A DNA stretch of 64,000 nucleotides, from contig NC_049984.1 in NCBI RefSeq assembly GCF_000003815.2, positions 24,922,915 to 24,986,914 on the forward strand. The letters run 5' to 3'. The stretch is from Branchiostoma floridae (Eukaryota; Chordata; Leptocardii; Amphioxiformes; Branchiostomatidae). Both the position numbers and the translations under genes were made by a program. Below are positions 12,501 through 27,500 of the stretch, piece after piece. The notes beneath the pieces were generated by a model, which was not told where the DNA came from, did no database searches, and worked only from the letters and a program-made list of their open reading frames with translations. Every line of letters starts with the position of its first letter. Position 1 is the stretch's first letter.

Positions 12501-15500
12501 AGGGACCAAGGTGGGGAGGAAAACCAGTAGTTTTGGTGCTATTTTTTGTAATATTCAAATTTTCAATTAAGCTCTCACACCATTTGCAATGGTAGGACAA
12601 AAATGGGGTAAATTTCCCACGAACCCAGACACTGGATATGTGCTAATGTCTCCACCATACAAAAGACTGTGGGAACCTAAAAATATGATATACTGTGGAA
12701 AACCAGTCAACTGTGCCGAAACAGACAAGTTCCCAGGGTAAAGACAAGAAGAGAACAATGCTTTACTTTTTAGTTCTTACAAAAATAAACTATCTACTTC
12801 CGAGTTTTTATACAGACGACCTATAAAATTGAGAACTTGCACATTTGGGTAGAAAACGTTAAACTTGTGTGACAGATAATACTATTTTAGTTCTCTAAAA
12901 TGACCTCATTCAGTCTTTTGTGTGGGATTCTGAAAGCCCAGCCAGTGTTAGACAAAACATGTGTGTCAATAGATCCCACCTCTGACCTGGGACAACTGAA
13001 AAGACTACTAATCTACCTGATGATATGCCTTTCTTTCCTGGTACCAAAGTTTCAAAACAAGGGAAGAGAGAAACATTTGTAGCAAGCCTTTGGGTTGGTG
13101 TTACACTTACAGAGCGTAACTTTTTCTTTGCTACGGGCATCTACTAACTATGAGCTAGGTTAGGGCTGCACTAGTATTTCAGAAGGGATGTAAAATGGGG
13201 GTCCCATGTTAGAGGAAGGGCTAGCAACCCTTTCCTGTAAAAATGTACTGTCCAGGGCTGTAACTGGCCCCTCCCCACAGAGGCCGGCCAGATATTGGGC
13301 AGCTGCTATAAGCGAGATTTAATCAGGCTACATCTATAACATTGGTCCTGTAACTTCATGAAAAAAAAAACAACACAATATGCAAACCCTGACCATGAAT
13401 TTGAAGAAAAGAAGAACATATGAGAAAAATGAAATTGAGATTGTGTCTGGTTTTCCCATTGCAAGAAATAATTCTACTTCAAACCCTAACCCCATGCAGG
13501 GGGTGCTGATAGGTCATTACACCTGGTAACAGTTGTCACCTCTACAAGTGAAATATGGTCAGAACACTACATGGGACCTGGCAGGTTTGATGGATGATTG
13601 ACAGATGTCAATGCTTGAAACACACCTCAAGAGCAAATTTGCAAATTGGTGAAGAGAATTCCACAATTTTTTCGTTATTTTCTTCTTTTTTTTTTGAGGG
13701 AAGTTTTTTTCCTAGTATTTATGGACACTCCACAGATATCAGTACTGATATATCATTCAAGATAAATATGCCACAATATGTGCAAATATTAATTATTTCT
13801 CATCAATCTTTGGCAGCAAATGATACTACTCGATATTTTGTATGAAATTTCATACCAGTAGACCAAGGGAAAAATCCTAATGGCTAAAGCTTGCAAATTT
13901 GTAGACATACTAATGATATGACCTTTGCAAAGAAAGTGTAACAAATCCAGAAGACACATTCTAGTTCAGGTCAGTGATAACAAACATAGGTGACTGGCCA
14001 AACACAAACAGTTTCACATGTTATTTTCAACCTCATTAGCCACATATCCCACCAGTAGATCAGAAGAGATATGGAAAATGTAAACAGTAGCAAATCTTGA
14101 GGTCTCAAGTTTGGCAATTAGTGGTCTAATTGGACTGTCCCAACATACCCCTGGAGACCCCCACCCTACAGAAATAAAACCTCCTCCAAGCAGAGGTTAG
14201 GCTTCCATTTGTTTTTGACTGCGTTTTGATCTAGTTTTGTCAACTTTGTTTCTTGTTTCCAGCCAAACAAAAGAAGAAAGTCTTTTTACACAACCCTTGG
14301 TTTATTTCCACCAAAGTTTCTGTGACTGTCACCTTTTTTAACAGTAATTCTGACTGGTTCATATTGCACTGCAACTGTATAAGTGTCGCTGCTTACAGAT
14401 GTGGTCCTAAACATTCGATATTTACTGTTACGCATATACAGTGATTGTTTTAGGCAGTGTTGCAATCTTGTCCCGAATGTCAGAATTGTGCTGAGGAGGG
14501 TGATAGACCGTCACCGAAGCGTCGGTGGGAATAAACTTTATAAAGCAACGGTTGTGCAAAAAGAGTCTTACTATTCAGTCACATACATGTACCAACCTGA
14601 TGAAAACTGACAAGAAAGACCCCCAAAACAGCTAAAACGGCTATCCAAAACAACAGAAGCCTAACCTCTGCTTGGAGAGCATTGGGTATTTGGTGATTAC
14701 CTTGGACAGTAAACCCCAGACATGCAAACAAGGCTGTAGATAGAACAGGGATAACAGACTACAGACTACACTGGGGGCTTCACTGGGTAAATAAACATGT
14801 CACAGTTTGGTGCAGGCAGCTAGCCTGGGGTGGGGTGGGGCTAGCACAGGGGTGTGAAAGCACTCAAGTCTCTCAAATTGGGGCAATATTAGATTATACA
14901 CAGTGTGACAACCAACCATGAAATCTTCCTAATGAACTGAAGCCGTTACAACACAAATCCCTGAAACGTATAATACGATTGCACATAACATATAGTGCAA
15001 GCCCCACAATTGACACTGTATGCATTGAAGCTGAACACACTACTCTTTCGCATGCTTACTCTATACAGGAATTCTTCCTAATGAACTAAAGCTGTTACTT
15101 CAAATGATCCCTGAAACTTACGCAATTTTACATGATATGCAGTACAAACCCCATACATTGAAAACACCATATTCCTTACTTTAATAGCATGCTTACACTA
15201 TACTGTAGTATACACTCACAGGAATTATATTATTTATACTCACTCTTTCTGGCATGATGGTTTCACCGTTCACAAAACACATGCATAAAACCAGCGACGC
15301 ATATCCTTTGTATATCCTTCTCTAGTGTGTTGGAAGCTCAGACATTTGTGTGTGTGCCCTACAAGACAGTCTGTGATCTAGCTGCATGTATTCTCTCAGG
15401 GCATGCTCGCTCGACCCTCCAGCCTTTTGATGAGATCACTACAAGGGACTGCTGGGATTGCCGGTTCTCACAGCTCATTTGCATACCGACTGACAACATG

Positions 15501-18500
15501 AAAAGGACCTACCCTGCAATTTTCATCTTTAGCCCAGATCCGTCAAACCTATCTGACCTTTTGAAATTATTCTTGCTTTAATGGCAGTGTGATGTGACAA
15601 GTTGTCATGCCTGTCTACATACAGTACATGTATCCAGCAATCCTACAAGTTTATAAAATAAGCTCTGACATGAAAGCATTTCACTGGTTGCATTAAAAAA
15701 GCCACATGTTAGACTATATAGTATTTGTATCTGTACTTGTATAGCCGGTATAATGTCATTCTAGCATTAGACGATCGTTATTTCACAGTAAACGAGTCAG
15801 AACGCTTTGCGGTCTCCAGGACTCGTCCCTCCATCCTAGGACGGAAGCTTGCTTGTTGGGGCAGAAAAAAAAATTAACTCTGTCCTTCCACAATATCTGC
15901 ACTGCACGATATGATACTTATGAAAGTGTATCATCGTGACAGATTGAACAAAAAAAAAATCAACAACACAGGCTCCGAAACAATGAGAAGGACGGAAAAA
16001 AGCTCAAGAGAAAGCCCTGTCAGAACGCCCGTCACACTATGACCATAACGGTATACCCTCTAACAAGGATTACTCGTACTAGTAGCAGGCTTTTAGCTAG
16101 GAATTAATTTTAGGGCGTCCAAAGTAATCAGAGCGATCTGCGGCGCTCGCGGGCGCGAACATTGTAGGGGGGTCTGGGGGTATCCTCCCCCGGAAAATTT
16201 TGAAATCATAACCCTCTGAAATGCTATTTCCTGCATTTTGAGGTGCATATTTTGTAGAATTCAGCCAAGATTTTTTTGTGTCTGTTACAATATGTTTGCC
16301 CTGACTGAGGCTGGGGGGAAAAATTTGGGCGTCCGTAGTGCGTCTTGCTTAAAAGTATTGCGTCCGATTTCTTATGTTTGTTAGGACAGTGCGTCTAAAT
16401 GACGCGTTGACGCATGCCTAGCTAAAAGCCTGACTAGTAGTAGATGATGTAACTGTAAGTAACAAAGCCAGGACATCAAATATTCAGGAGCAATCTGCGA
16501 GAGCTACAGCATGTGAGTGTGGTGTAAAAATCAGATCCCAGATTTCCTACCGTGCTAAGTACCGCCGCCGCCGCCTCGGGTCACATGACTCATGGCACAA
16601 CCCCGCCGTTAACCCGTACCTTTATTTCCCCTGGCGGTCCTAAGCTCTATTATCCTGCCTTTTCCATTTGGCTTCAATGACACATTTATAAGGCCAAGCA
16701 AACTCATTTGTCCGTTCCTGCGTTTAGGAAAACAATCAAGACTGAACTAGAAGATGTAATAATAAAAAACGGCAAAAACCTGAAAGAAAAAAAGTGATCA
16801 TGTACTAGTTAAGCTCACTAAAGAGCTATTCTTCCAATGGTTGTGACAGAGAAGACAGACACTATGTACAGTATTTACAGGTTCATTGTACCAGGGAAAT
16901 TCCCCTAGCTGTTGTTTTGTCAAGCACAATGGTCAATGGACCATGGCTTAACGTCCCGTCATAAGGAACTGCAAAACTTTCGCGTGCGGTTCGAGTGAGC
17001 GACATAGTCGGAATTGAACTCATACCTTCTAGTTCCAGAAACAGGGCTGCTACCACTGTACTACACATATGCTACCAGTGTAAAAATTGAGAGAGGAGAG
17101 TCGATATAATTATGAATACAGTTTCAGACTCAAATTTTCTTCCCAATCTTAAAATTTCTGCAATACGATTATGCTTTAAAATGTACAAGAACAAGAGATA
17201 TAAATTGACACAGCCCAAGCTAGGCAATCACGGCCAATGTCACTTTATTACGCCCCGACACAGACATGGTTTGGCACGACTATCCCTAATTGTCTGGGGT
17301 ACTTTGCATGACACATTGGTCGTATATCCGTATCAATGTCCTGCCAACGATCCTCCTTTGTGTAATAATGGGAGGTCATCAGTGCTATCTTTTACGTTGA
17401 CGAAGATTGCCTAAACAAATTTGCAGAACATGTCATATGATAAATGTGAGTGTTTCCGATGCCGACTTTGATTAAAACTACCACCAGAGACTTTGTTTTT
17501 TTTGGCCGTTTACAACAATTGGCTTTGCACGTGCACCAGCATGAAAATTCATAGAGACATGAATAATCCCAATGGTCCTATGGAGTATTCAACTGCAAAA
17601 TTCACAAGATTTATCATTATAATGGACCTATACCAAAACCCAACACTAGACCTTCCCCTCTTTTTACTCCTTCAGGATCAGACCATATTAATGTCTCCCC
17701 AAATTTCTTAACCCAATTTTTGAATAGACAACCACCCCCCTCCCAAAGCCAAAAGAATTTATCAAGTGAATCATAATTTCTAAAGAGATACGATAACATC
17801 TAAAGCTACCTACACCTCCTTAAACATTATACGGTTGCACGTGTGTGTTTGAATGTTTGATATTCTATACAAGCACCACAACATCCTGTAGTGTCTGTGT
17901 GGGGACCAGACTGTCTCTTACGGATGGACAACTCCGGCTTGTTTTGTCTCTGGATCCAGGATACACTGTTCGAGCAATGTTCACATGGCTGGGTATATAC
18001 TTGTTGTTCCCCATTGTTAAAACTGTTATATATTAGCAAGAATTCAACTGCCATGCATGTACAAGTTACCATACATTCTACCTGTTACAATTTTTGCATA
18101 ATAAAGATTTTAATGGTTACACACCTTAGAAAGCTAACAATATATTCTACCTGTTTCTTTGAAATTCGCAAAACAACTCTGGCAATATCTGTACTGTAAA
18201 TTATGGCAATCACAAACGTTGACCAAAAATACTAAAACGAAACTTTCTAGGGACAATTCTCCTTTTACTTTCGTCAACTATCATAGCTACAGCTGCTTCG
18301 TATTAATCATATCAATAGTATAACTTATTTATTCATGCAAATTTGATACTTTACTTTGGAAGGAATATGAGAAACAGTGATGTCATTCCGATAATAAAAA
18401 ATTCATAAAGCAAAACTGTAACATTTTGGATAAGCGTATTAGCATGAAGAGAATAACAACACCCTTCAATTCCCCTGAGGACGGCATGCGCAAAATCATT

Positions 18501-21500
18501 TGTTTGATTCTGCGGGACGCAAATCCTAATTCGCATAAACTTTCCCATTGTCGCCTCTTTAACAAGCAAACAAAACGGGTGCTTGGTAATAGATAGATCA
18601 TGGGAGTGGCCTGACTATGTGGATTTGGTACTGCTCNNNNNNNNNNNNNNNNNNNNNNNNNNNNNNNNNNNNNNNNNNNNNNNNNNNNNNNNNNNNNNNN
18701 NNNNNNNNNNNNNNNNNNNNNNNNNNNNNNNNNNNNGGGGGCAGGGGTCCCAATTCCCACATAGTCAGGACACTACCAGGATCTATCTGACTTAGAACAT
18801 GGCCATCTTTACGAAGCAAAATACACTTTTTTAGTCATTAGAAACATGCAGTTTGTTTTCCTAGCAAGCGAACAGACAGGCTATATTCTTCTCCTATTTC
18901 CCATTCATGACCCTGGTGATGGCGCCTCACACCTTTCCTCATGAGGCTTGTGTGAAATTCATGTCTGGTTTTACAACACTTTTTTGCACCACAATGCCAT
19001 TGTTCTGTGGGTGTATGTCAGATCAATCCCAGTTCCCAACCTGACCTCAAATGAGCAGGACGTGGCATGTCTTGGAGGCCCATTTTCTCGAGTATGTTCA
19101 GGGAGGCCCATTTTCTCGAGTATGTTCAGCCGTTTTCACAGTATGTTCAGGCGAGTTCCGTACACAACCCGACATGTCTGAGTTCCAGCTCGAGCTGGTG
19201 TAAAACGTTTTGCTGCAGCATGGTGGCATCTCTGCCAAACTGTTCTGTAGTTTTGATCCCGACCAGTTCTTGCCAGACAGACCGGCCGATGTCGCTCCTG
19301 CCTCCTCCCCCATTTCATTCGCCCTGCTGGAGCAACCGTTCTGATGAGCTGTCCTGTTCCCAGTTTGACCCGTTCCTGGTAGACCACATCATGCATTATC
19401 TTCCTGCATTTTTAGTTTGTTTCTCGTTTATGGAAGTATTGATCGTTTTGATCAATTTAACTCGCATGTTTTTATGTAGCATCTCTACTAGTTTTTCTTT
19501 ACTATCTTGGAGCCTGTTCCCTAGCTTGATGTAACCAAGGAGGTTATATTTTTCATGTCTTTGAAAGTTTGATGTAACGCTGTTTGTACATTTTCTTGTT
19601 ACAAGAAACTCTTTATTATTGTCTTGTTCGTTTTCTCAAGGACGTTACGTCCTTGGTTTTCTGACTTTCTTTCATGATCGTAAGAATTTCCTTTGTTTAT
19701 GTTATGAATAAAGATGTTCAGTAACATAGGTTGATTTGCTGTTTCCCTTTTTGTTAATTCTTTAATTGCTTTTATTTGCATGAGAAAGGTGGGCGTCTCC
19801 AACTTAGTCAATTTATTCGTTGGTTGGTACACCCCTACCCCAAGGGAGACCATTCAGTTGAATGGTGGGCGTCTCCAACTTAGCCAATTTATTCGTTACT
19901 TAGTACACCCCTACCCATAGGGACACCATACTATGTGGATATAGTCACAAGAAATACTCGCTCCTGATTGGCTGAGGAAAGATGGCCATGTTCTAAGTAT
20001 GCAGAGGGAACTGTTCCTATTTAGCCACACCACCAGCACAACACTGGTGGAGTCCTAATAAGGGAAACCAAGGGCTGCTTTCAGCTGTCAGTTACAACAA
20101 CAACCTGTCAATCACTTATTCAAATGCAGAAGCTCACCTCTGAGTCTGACACCACAAAGAACTGTGTAAATCTTTATAAACTTTTACAACTTGCTTGTAT
20201 TTTGTATTTTTCGGCAGTGACTTTTCTTGCTTGAATCTATAACACTACAAATACATCTCTCTTGTTGTTAGACTACAGTACTTCAGGATACTTTCCGCCA
20301 CAAATCTAAAAAAAATGCCTCTTCATTCCTCCTGCTGCAAAAAGTAAATGAATTTACAGTATTCAATGAACTAGAGGAAAATCAACACGACATACGATTC
20401 AGTTCACATTGGCATTTTTCAAAAGAAAACCTGAAAGTGCATTGACCTATACGTTAGTGGTCTTCTTCTACATGTGCAAATTCCAGACAGTCAAAAATGG
20501 CCAGGAAACCGACTATTACTGGAGGATTAGTTGAATTATCTGCGAAAGAAAAATTGTCTATCGGCCTAACTATTCCCTTATACTAAGGAGGGTACGGCTA
20601 TAACATACATGTCTATCAATGGCACATTTTTTACTCCATCAAATCCTTCAAAAAACAGAATTCAAGGCAAAACGCCAGACAGTAGACTCCAACTGTAAGA
20701 AGCCTGTCCGACATAACTACAATTATTCATAAACCAACCTTTGTAACAACATACATCAAAATATCCACGAAGAATATGTGAGGATATTTCTGGAGCCTAA
20801 AAATCCCCCAAAGACGTCTATCCTCATTCCAGAGCACAAAAGACTGGGTAAAATGACCAAACAACTAGATAGTTACCTCTCCTATTGGCTTAGTTTGCAC
20901 AGTATGAAGGATTTGACATCTGTAGTTATTAGATTTAGAGATCTCTTTTGTATTCTCGGTATTTTAAAACTGGTGCCAAAGTGTTAATACCAATGACAAC
21001 CTTGTGTCAGAATGACAATTCAGAATGTATGCCAAAAAAAACCATACCTTACATGTAATAATTAGCTTAACTATCACACTTTCACATAATCTGCAAATTT
21101 CCAACGAGACTCGGTCATTTTCAAATTTTCCCCCACATATTATCTGAAGTTTTGCTAGAGATGGTTGTCTTGTTTGTTATCTATAACATACCCCCCTCCC
21201 CTCAAGGCACAATTCACACCAAAGTGTCAAAACCAACACACTTGCCATATTCAAATGAGGCAGCATGTATTTGAATTTCCTGGAAGACCAAAGAGAAGCA
21301 AAAGGTCATGTGAGTCGCCAAACAAATTCAAACTCACTCACTTCTATTCAAATGCATCTTTCCTATTTTGTTTTTCAAATAGCACTTACACCTATCACCA
21401 TACAACACTGTTGTCTAAACTTGTATTGGTTGGCATTGAACTCTTTGAAAGATGCTATTGTTGTAGTGAAAACAAAAAGCAATGTTAATTTAAAAACAAA

Positions 21501-24500
21501 ATGTCAACCTTGTTACTTACTGAAGTATCACACAAAAATATAACATAACAGTTGTTATAATAATCAATATTCTACAGTACAATTATACAACAGTTAGCAT
21601 TTCAGTTACTGCAAAAGCCAAAACTTTGTAAATGCAGTACAATACAGCTAGATTTGTGCTAACAGTTGGTCTAGTCCCTTTTGTTTACAGCAACGATACT
21701 GAACAATTCTTTCTAAGAACTGATGATAGGGTCTACCTTAGAAGTTTGGAAAAAAAAGAGCCATATGGTAGATACACTACAGTCTACAGCTGTTATGATC
21801 TCTCATCTTCTCTTCATGGTGCCTCCAAACCATAACCTCCTTGCCCAAAACCTGAACTAAACGTAGGAATATTTTAAGAAAACTTCAAAGAGAAAGATAA
21901 AACGTGGAACCTCAGCATTGTTTGTGTCTGAAATACAACAGTCTCTGGGTGCATCCTACCATTATGTTCTGTGACATCAATCAAATAGACAGAACTGGTA
22001 CATGGCCCCCTGCTGTGGCTTAGTTCACCTCTAGGGCTGCCCCATCCCATATCCACTCTGCCGCCCAAAACAGCAACCCAAACCGCCAAAAATAAACCCT
22101 CTTGAACTACCCACTGTATCTTTTATAGTCCCTACCACAAGAATCTACCTTCATATATATATAGTCACGGTCACTGAAAATTGAGATATAGAGAGAGATG
22201 GAATTGTTTGGTATTATGTCCTTGCTTTGATTTTGACCCCATTTCCTACCACCAAATGCCAGACCATGCTATATGACCATATAAGAAGCCTAACAGTTGC
22301 ATAAAAGGCAGGGCACAGAGTAGTTAGGGCTGTAGCTATCTGCGTTATCTGACCGCCTGGGATAACGTGTGCCCCTTTCATGCTGTAGGAAAGGGGAAAA
22401 CAGATCTTACGGGTAAGTTATGATGGCCGCGTTATCAGTCGTTTCCAGTACCAGAAGCCTTACCTCCGACCCTGCGGTTGACATCTTTATGTAGAACAAG
22501 CCCTCCAGAAAATCGGCTGCAGCTACTTTGCCAGCAAGCAAAATTTGACACCCTTTACGTCCAAGCCTTCCTCATTAATTGATAATACCAAAAATAAGGT
22601 CTCTATTTCCGAGAACGCATTAGAATGTCTGTAGAGAACGAAGCACAGAACAGGTATAAGCACAACCCACCCACATCAACTCCCAATAGACACACCGCAA
22701 TCCCTCTTGCCATCCCAACCCAATGAGATCATTCCCTTAGAGATTCGTCTATCCTATCAACATCTACCATACTCCTACAATCTCTACACAGACTACATAA
22801 TTAAGCCTTTTTAACCCTGACGCCCGCGAAGCCTTTTAGAAAATGAACTTGGCAACCGCTTCTAACTTGTTCCTTCTGAATTATACTGCCGGTCACCTTT
22901 CGAGGGCTTCCCATATATTTCATCCGTGATACGGACTGGCCCTACTGGCCTTTTATCTTATGGATAATGTAGAGTAATAATAACTCATATGCTTGTATTT
23001 TGCCCCTTGTATGCCCGCCATTTGTTATTGTTACCCTTTGGCAGCATGCAGATATCTAATGGCATCCCTGAATAATGTTGCTATGGCAACAGCGAATGGG
23101 GAATTTGATTATAGGAATCAGCAAGCAGTGTTTTGGTCAGGAAAGGCCTTTCCAATCAGGAAATGGCCTTTCCAACGAACCATCCTTTCTTAAATTCTTT
23201 CTCGTAAATACGTTACAGTTCAATTTTGTCTATCTTATGACGCAGCAATACATTTTTTACAAACTTAACAAAATATTACAGCGAATGTGTGTTGTCGTGT
23301 AGTTTTCGTTGTTGTAAGAACTAGAACTGAAGGAAAGGAGACCCTATAAACGTGAAACCCAATAATCAAACTGTTTCTGGTTGAGACGACACGCGAATTC
23401 TTGGCATACCGCTTCGATAGGCATTGACAACACATACTGGGGACACGCGATTAACTTAACATTCCGACCGAGTTACATCAACCAAGCACCAGGTTATCGC
23501 ATGGACCCGGTTTTCAAAACTCTATTAGGCTATAATGTGTTTCTTCCAAAAATGGTCAGGTGGATGTGTTCTAAGAAAGTCCCTGAGAGTGTGAGTTTGT
23601 CAAGTTTGACTACGCAGTGTCCAAGACACTACTACAATGTCTACATCATGAGATTTCACCAACTACGATTGATGGGTTAAGAGACAATGCTTTACCCTGA
23701 ACTCAGTTCAGAAGAACCCCTTACCTATCACGCTAACATCAAGGAAAGCAATCACATGAAATTTATTTGCATCACTAGGAAATTATGCCAAGATGGCTTT
23801 CCCTACAAATTCTGGGAGATCGAAATAGACTGCCTACGACTTACCGAAAAGTGGCATGTACTATGTAGGTACTCTCCAAGCAGAGGTCGAATCGCACAGA
23901 TATAGTAGTAGTGGAAAAAAGTTACACAGGCGCTCTTCCGTAGGAAGCTTTGCGCTTACCATTACGGCAAAATAAAATCCTGGCTAGAACCCTGATTTAC
24001 CTACCAACGATACTCTGATAGCGCCCATCCTTCCACCAACAGTCAGGCCTTCCCTGCTACTGATGGAGACAGACTAACTTGGCCAGGCCTTCCAGGAAGT
24101 ATCGGTGACTTATTTGCCAGGAATTAACAATTTATCTAGGAGAAGATCAGGGTTGAGTGGGGATATATCCAGCCTTTCCAAGCTGTTCAAATCTGTGCGG
24201 TGTTTGTTCGTGAATCATCTAAGCTAACATCCTGGGATGTCCAGTCCACATGTGCTACTGGTTACAGTTGTGGGTGGGTGGGGCAGTGGGGGAAGTTGTA
24301 TACACTATGTACATGTCAAGTTTGGCTTCTGTAACTCTGACAGGAAATTGTATTACTTCTTTTCAAACAGTAAAATATTGTTTTTTATCACTGTACTTTA
24401 GGGCAGTGATTTTAAGATATGTAATGTAGGATTTGGTCCCAAATAAATGGAAATATTCTCTATAACAGGCCTATTACCAACAACTTTTTAGCATTATTGC

Positions 24501-27500
24501 ATTATCATTTTGAAGCCCTGATGTTGTGTACTATGCAAAAACAAGCTGCACAAAGTCTTCTGACATAGGAACACCACCTCAAACTAGACCCTCCTGTTTG
24601 TAAACATAACATGCTGGCCACTGGTAGTAGGTCCCCAAAATGTAAGCTTTTAAACCATTTGTTTGCAAGCGTAAAACAACCTTTTCCATATAAAATCAAT
24701 GCTTTTACTTTTCTGACTTTTGTTGCAACGTTGAACACCGTGGATTTCTTGTCACTATAAAATCTACAAGATATCAATATTACTATTACTGAGTAGTGGC
24801 TACTCAGGCTAATATGTATTCCTTGTTTTCTTCAAATTTAAAGGTACTTTCATAAGCAAATAGCACAGGGCAGGCAACAGTTGACAAAGAGGTGACAGAT
24901 TTCCGTCTGGCTCATGGGGCCTTCTGTCTCCAGCGGTGTAAAATGGCTTTACCACTCCTTCGTTAGCATAACAGCGACAGACAATGGGTGCTGACGACAT
25001 GGCACACTTACCATTCAGACGGTATCTCACAGGCAGGTGCCGAAAGGGCACCCAACAAAGGAGGGGGCCAAAGTGTGACCAAAAACCCTAATTGATTTGT
25101 CTGACCTCCTTCAATCCTTCAAACAGTGAAACTTTTGCATAATCGTTCACATCCCTGTGTTCTGAATCAGAATAAAGCAAAACAAAACTACAGTGTTTTT
25201 TCTAGCAAGATATTTACAGTAATAATACAATAGCAGACTTCTGAATCATACCCCAGACATACGGCTATGGGAAATAACTTCCCAGATGTCAAACTTGATT
25301 TCCATACTTTTCCAAAGTCTATGTTTTCCATACAATGATTACCTTTCAAACTTGACCATTGTTAGATTTAAAGCCAATGGCCAGTCCAAAAAACTTCAAA
25401 CACTCAAAACAGAGAGGGAAAGACAAAAATCATTGCAGTACACAAGAGATAGCTAGCAAGTTCACTTCTACAACAGCTTGTTGCTAACACGACTTACAAG
25501 TTACAACAACATTCTGTCAAGCTACATGGTCGTCACGGCAACCCAAGAAGACAGACACATGTCCCGGCTTAGACGGCTTCTTTCCGCCACATTGCGAGAT
25601 TCCTTGCGCCCACCTAAATCCCTTCAACTTGGGAATTTCGCTGGCCCTCACACCTCGAGGTCACCGAAGCCAAGTTGATCTTATAGCCACTAATCATAGA
25701 GTCCTTTGAAGTCGTAATAAAGACCCAAAATCTGGACCCAAGGTCTGGGAGTTCAACAAAGCTGGGAGTACAGTACATTGATTAGAGTTAACACCTGTAC
25801 AGTCCACAATAGCTTACTGTACCGTGGGAAGGTTAAATGGTTAAGGTTAGTCCTAATGATACTTAATTACAAGAATGCCTACAGGAAGGTCGACCAACAG
25901 TCTGCTTTTATGCTGCCCCCCCCTCCACTAAAAATCCTTGAGGAAAAACAATACCATTTCCTGTTTCACCTCTTATCATGTTTTAGGATGACCTAGCCTT
26001 GATCCCAATTTTTCCAAAATCATATTTTCTGCAAGATTTGAAATGATAATTTCAATTCTAATCTTGATCTACTGTTTCTAGAACTGGACATTTGGTTATG
26101 TACTTACATATTGATATCTGGGCAAATCAAAACTTTGCAAGGCTGAACAAATGATCTGTTGTACATGTATTATATTGCAGAAAACATGAGAGACTTGCAA
26201 AGTACTTGAACATGTCAGTTATGATGGTATCACCTCTGCTATTGACATCTTGGATACAATAAAAGACAATGTTTTCCTTTTAGCTTTTAGGTCAAAATCT
26301 CAAATCCTGTATCATATCACCAGCATTGGTAGTCACTTGATGCCGACAATACGCTGACACCGAACCACCCAAATCGCTCAACCATCATACAGTCATGTTA
26401 GACAATAATGTTCGGAGATAGGATTACAGCATTGAGTTCTTAGGTTCTATGCATTCAGTTCTTGGGTCCTAGAGTCCTACCCCACCCTTTTTTTTTCTAA
26501 ACAATGTAAGAGACGGTCGTCTGTCTTGCATTTACTTGTAACCTATCACAGGATACTACAAAATGTAGTGGTCTTTGATGTGGGAAGAGGACAGAGAAGA
26601 ATTCGAAGGAGGAAAACCACATTAAAGGATTTCTAGAAGGGTGGGGACATCTCAAAGGTTATCCAGTGCTGGGTGGGATAGGAGAAAAGATTGTTATCAC
26701 ATTTGAAGTGTTTATGTTTGCAAAGCCAACTTCTGAGCAAGTACCCACATGCTGGGGCTTGGAATGATAGCAAGTTCTTTATCACAAAAAACAAGCATTC
26801 TTTCGAATTCTCCAAAAGACATAAGTGGTTACAATGTCCAAACACTAAAGACTGGTAGATTATGTAAGAAACATGAGAGGTAAATGTACTACAAAAGTCA
26901 AAACAGGTCAAAAGTACACTCAATGACATAACTGTTATGCACTAGCTAAATGCACTAGTTAAACTTACTTGACTTACTAGATGGAACAATACATTTCAGG
27001 GCTCGAAATACCACCTACAATTGGAGCTGTGCAGGTATTTCTGGTGTCTACCTGCACCTAACCTGCACTGGTCCATGTACTGGGTTTTATACATAAATGT
27101 CTTATGATGTAGATGTATGTGGATTGTTATTAGCTGTATTAACTGTTACCACCTATTAAAGTATAAAAGAAAAAATATCAATGGTTCTAAAACTTCTATA
27201 ACAATTTTAGCATGATCCAAACTTCCTAAACTCAGAGTGGTGCAGGTAAAATTTTCAAATTCAATGTTACCTGCACCAGTGCAGGTATGCAGAAAAAAGG
27301 ATTTCGAACCCTGTTAGAACCCTGAATCCCTCATACATTTATGGTGGTTACAAGAAGTCCTGAAACTGGGACTTCACCAACTATGTGAGCAACAGGACAG
27401 GAATGTTTGGCCCGCAGGCTCAGAAGATTAGCTGGCAGATTGATTAAATACAACAGGTTATTAACGTTTGTCTGATCTTTCCCTCTGGTTATTGACTCTT

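Noticed and set aside
18383-18819. Open frames crossing the N gap
   Set aside because: Reading through undefined bases; not interpretable.
23381-23905. Plus-strand open frames of 72-99 codons
   Set aside because: No similarity to known families, no good splice partners, and ordinary intronic composition.
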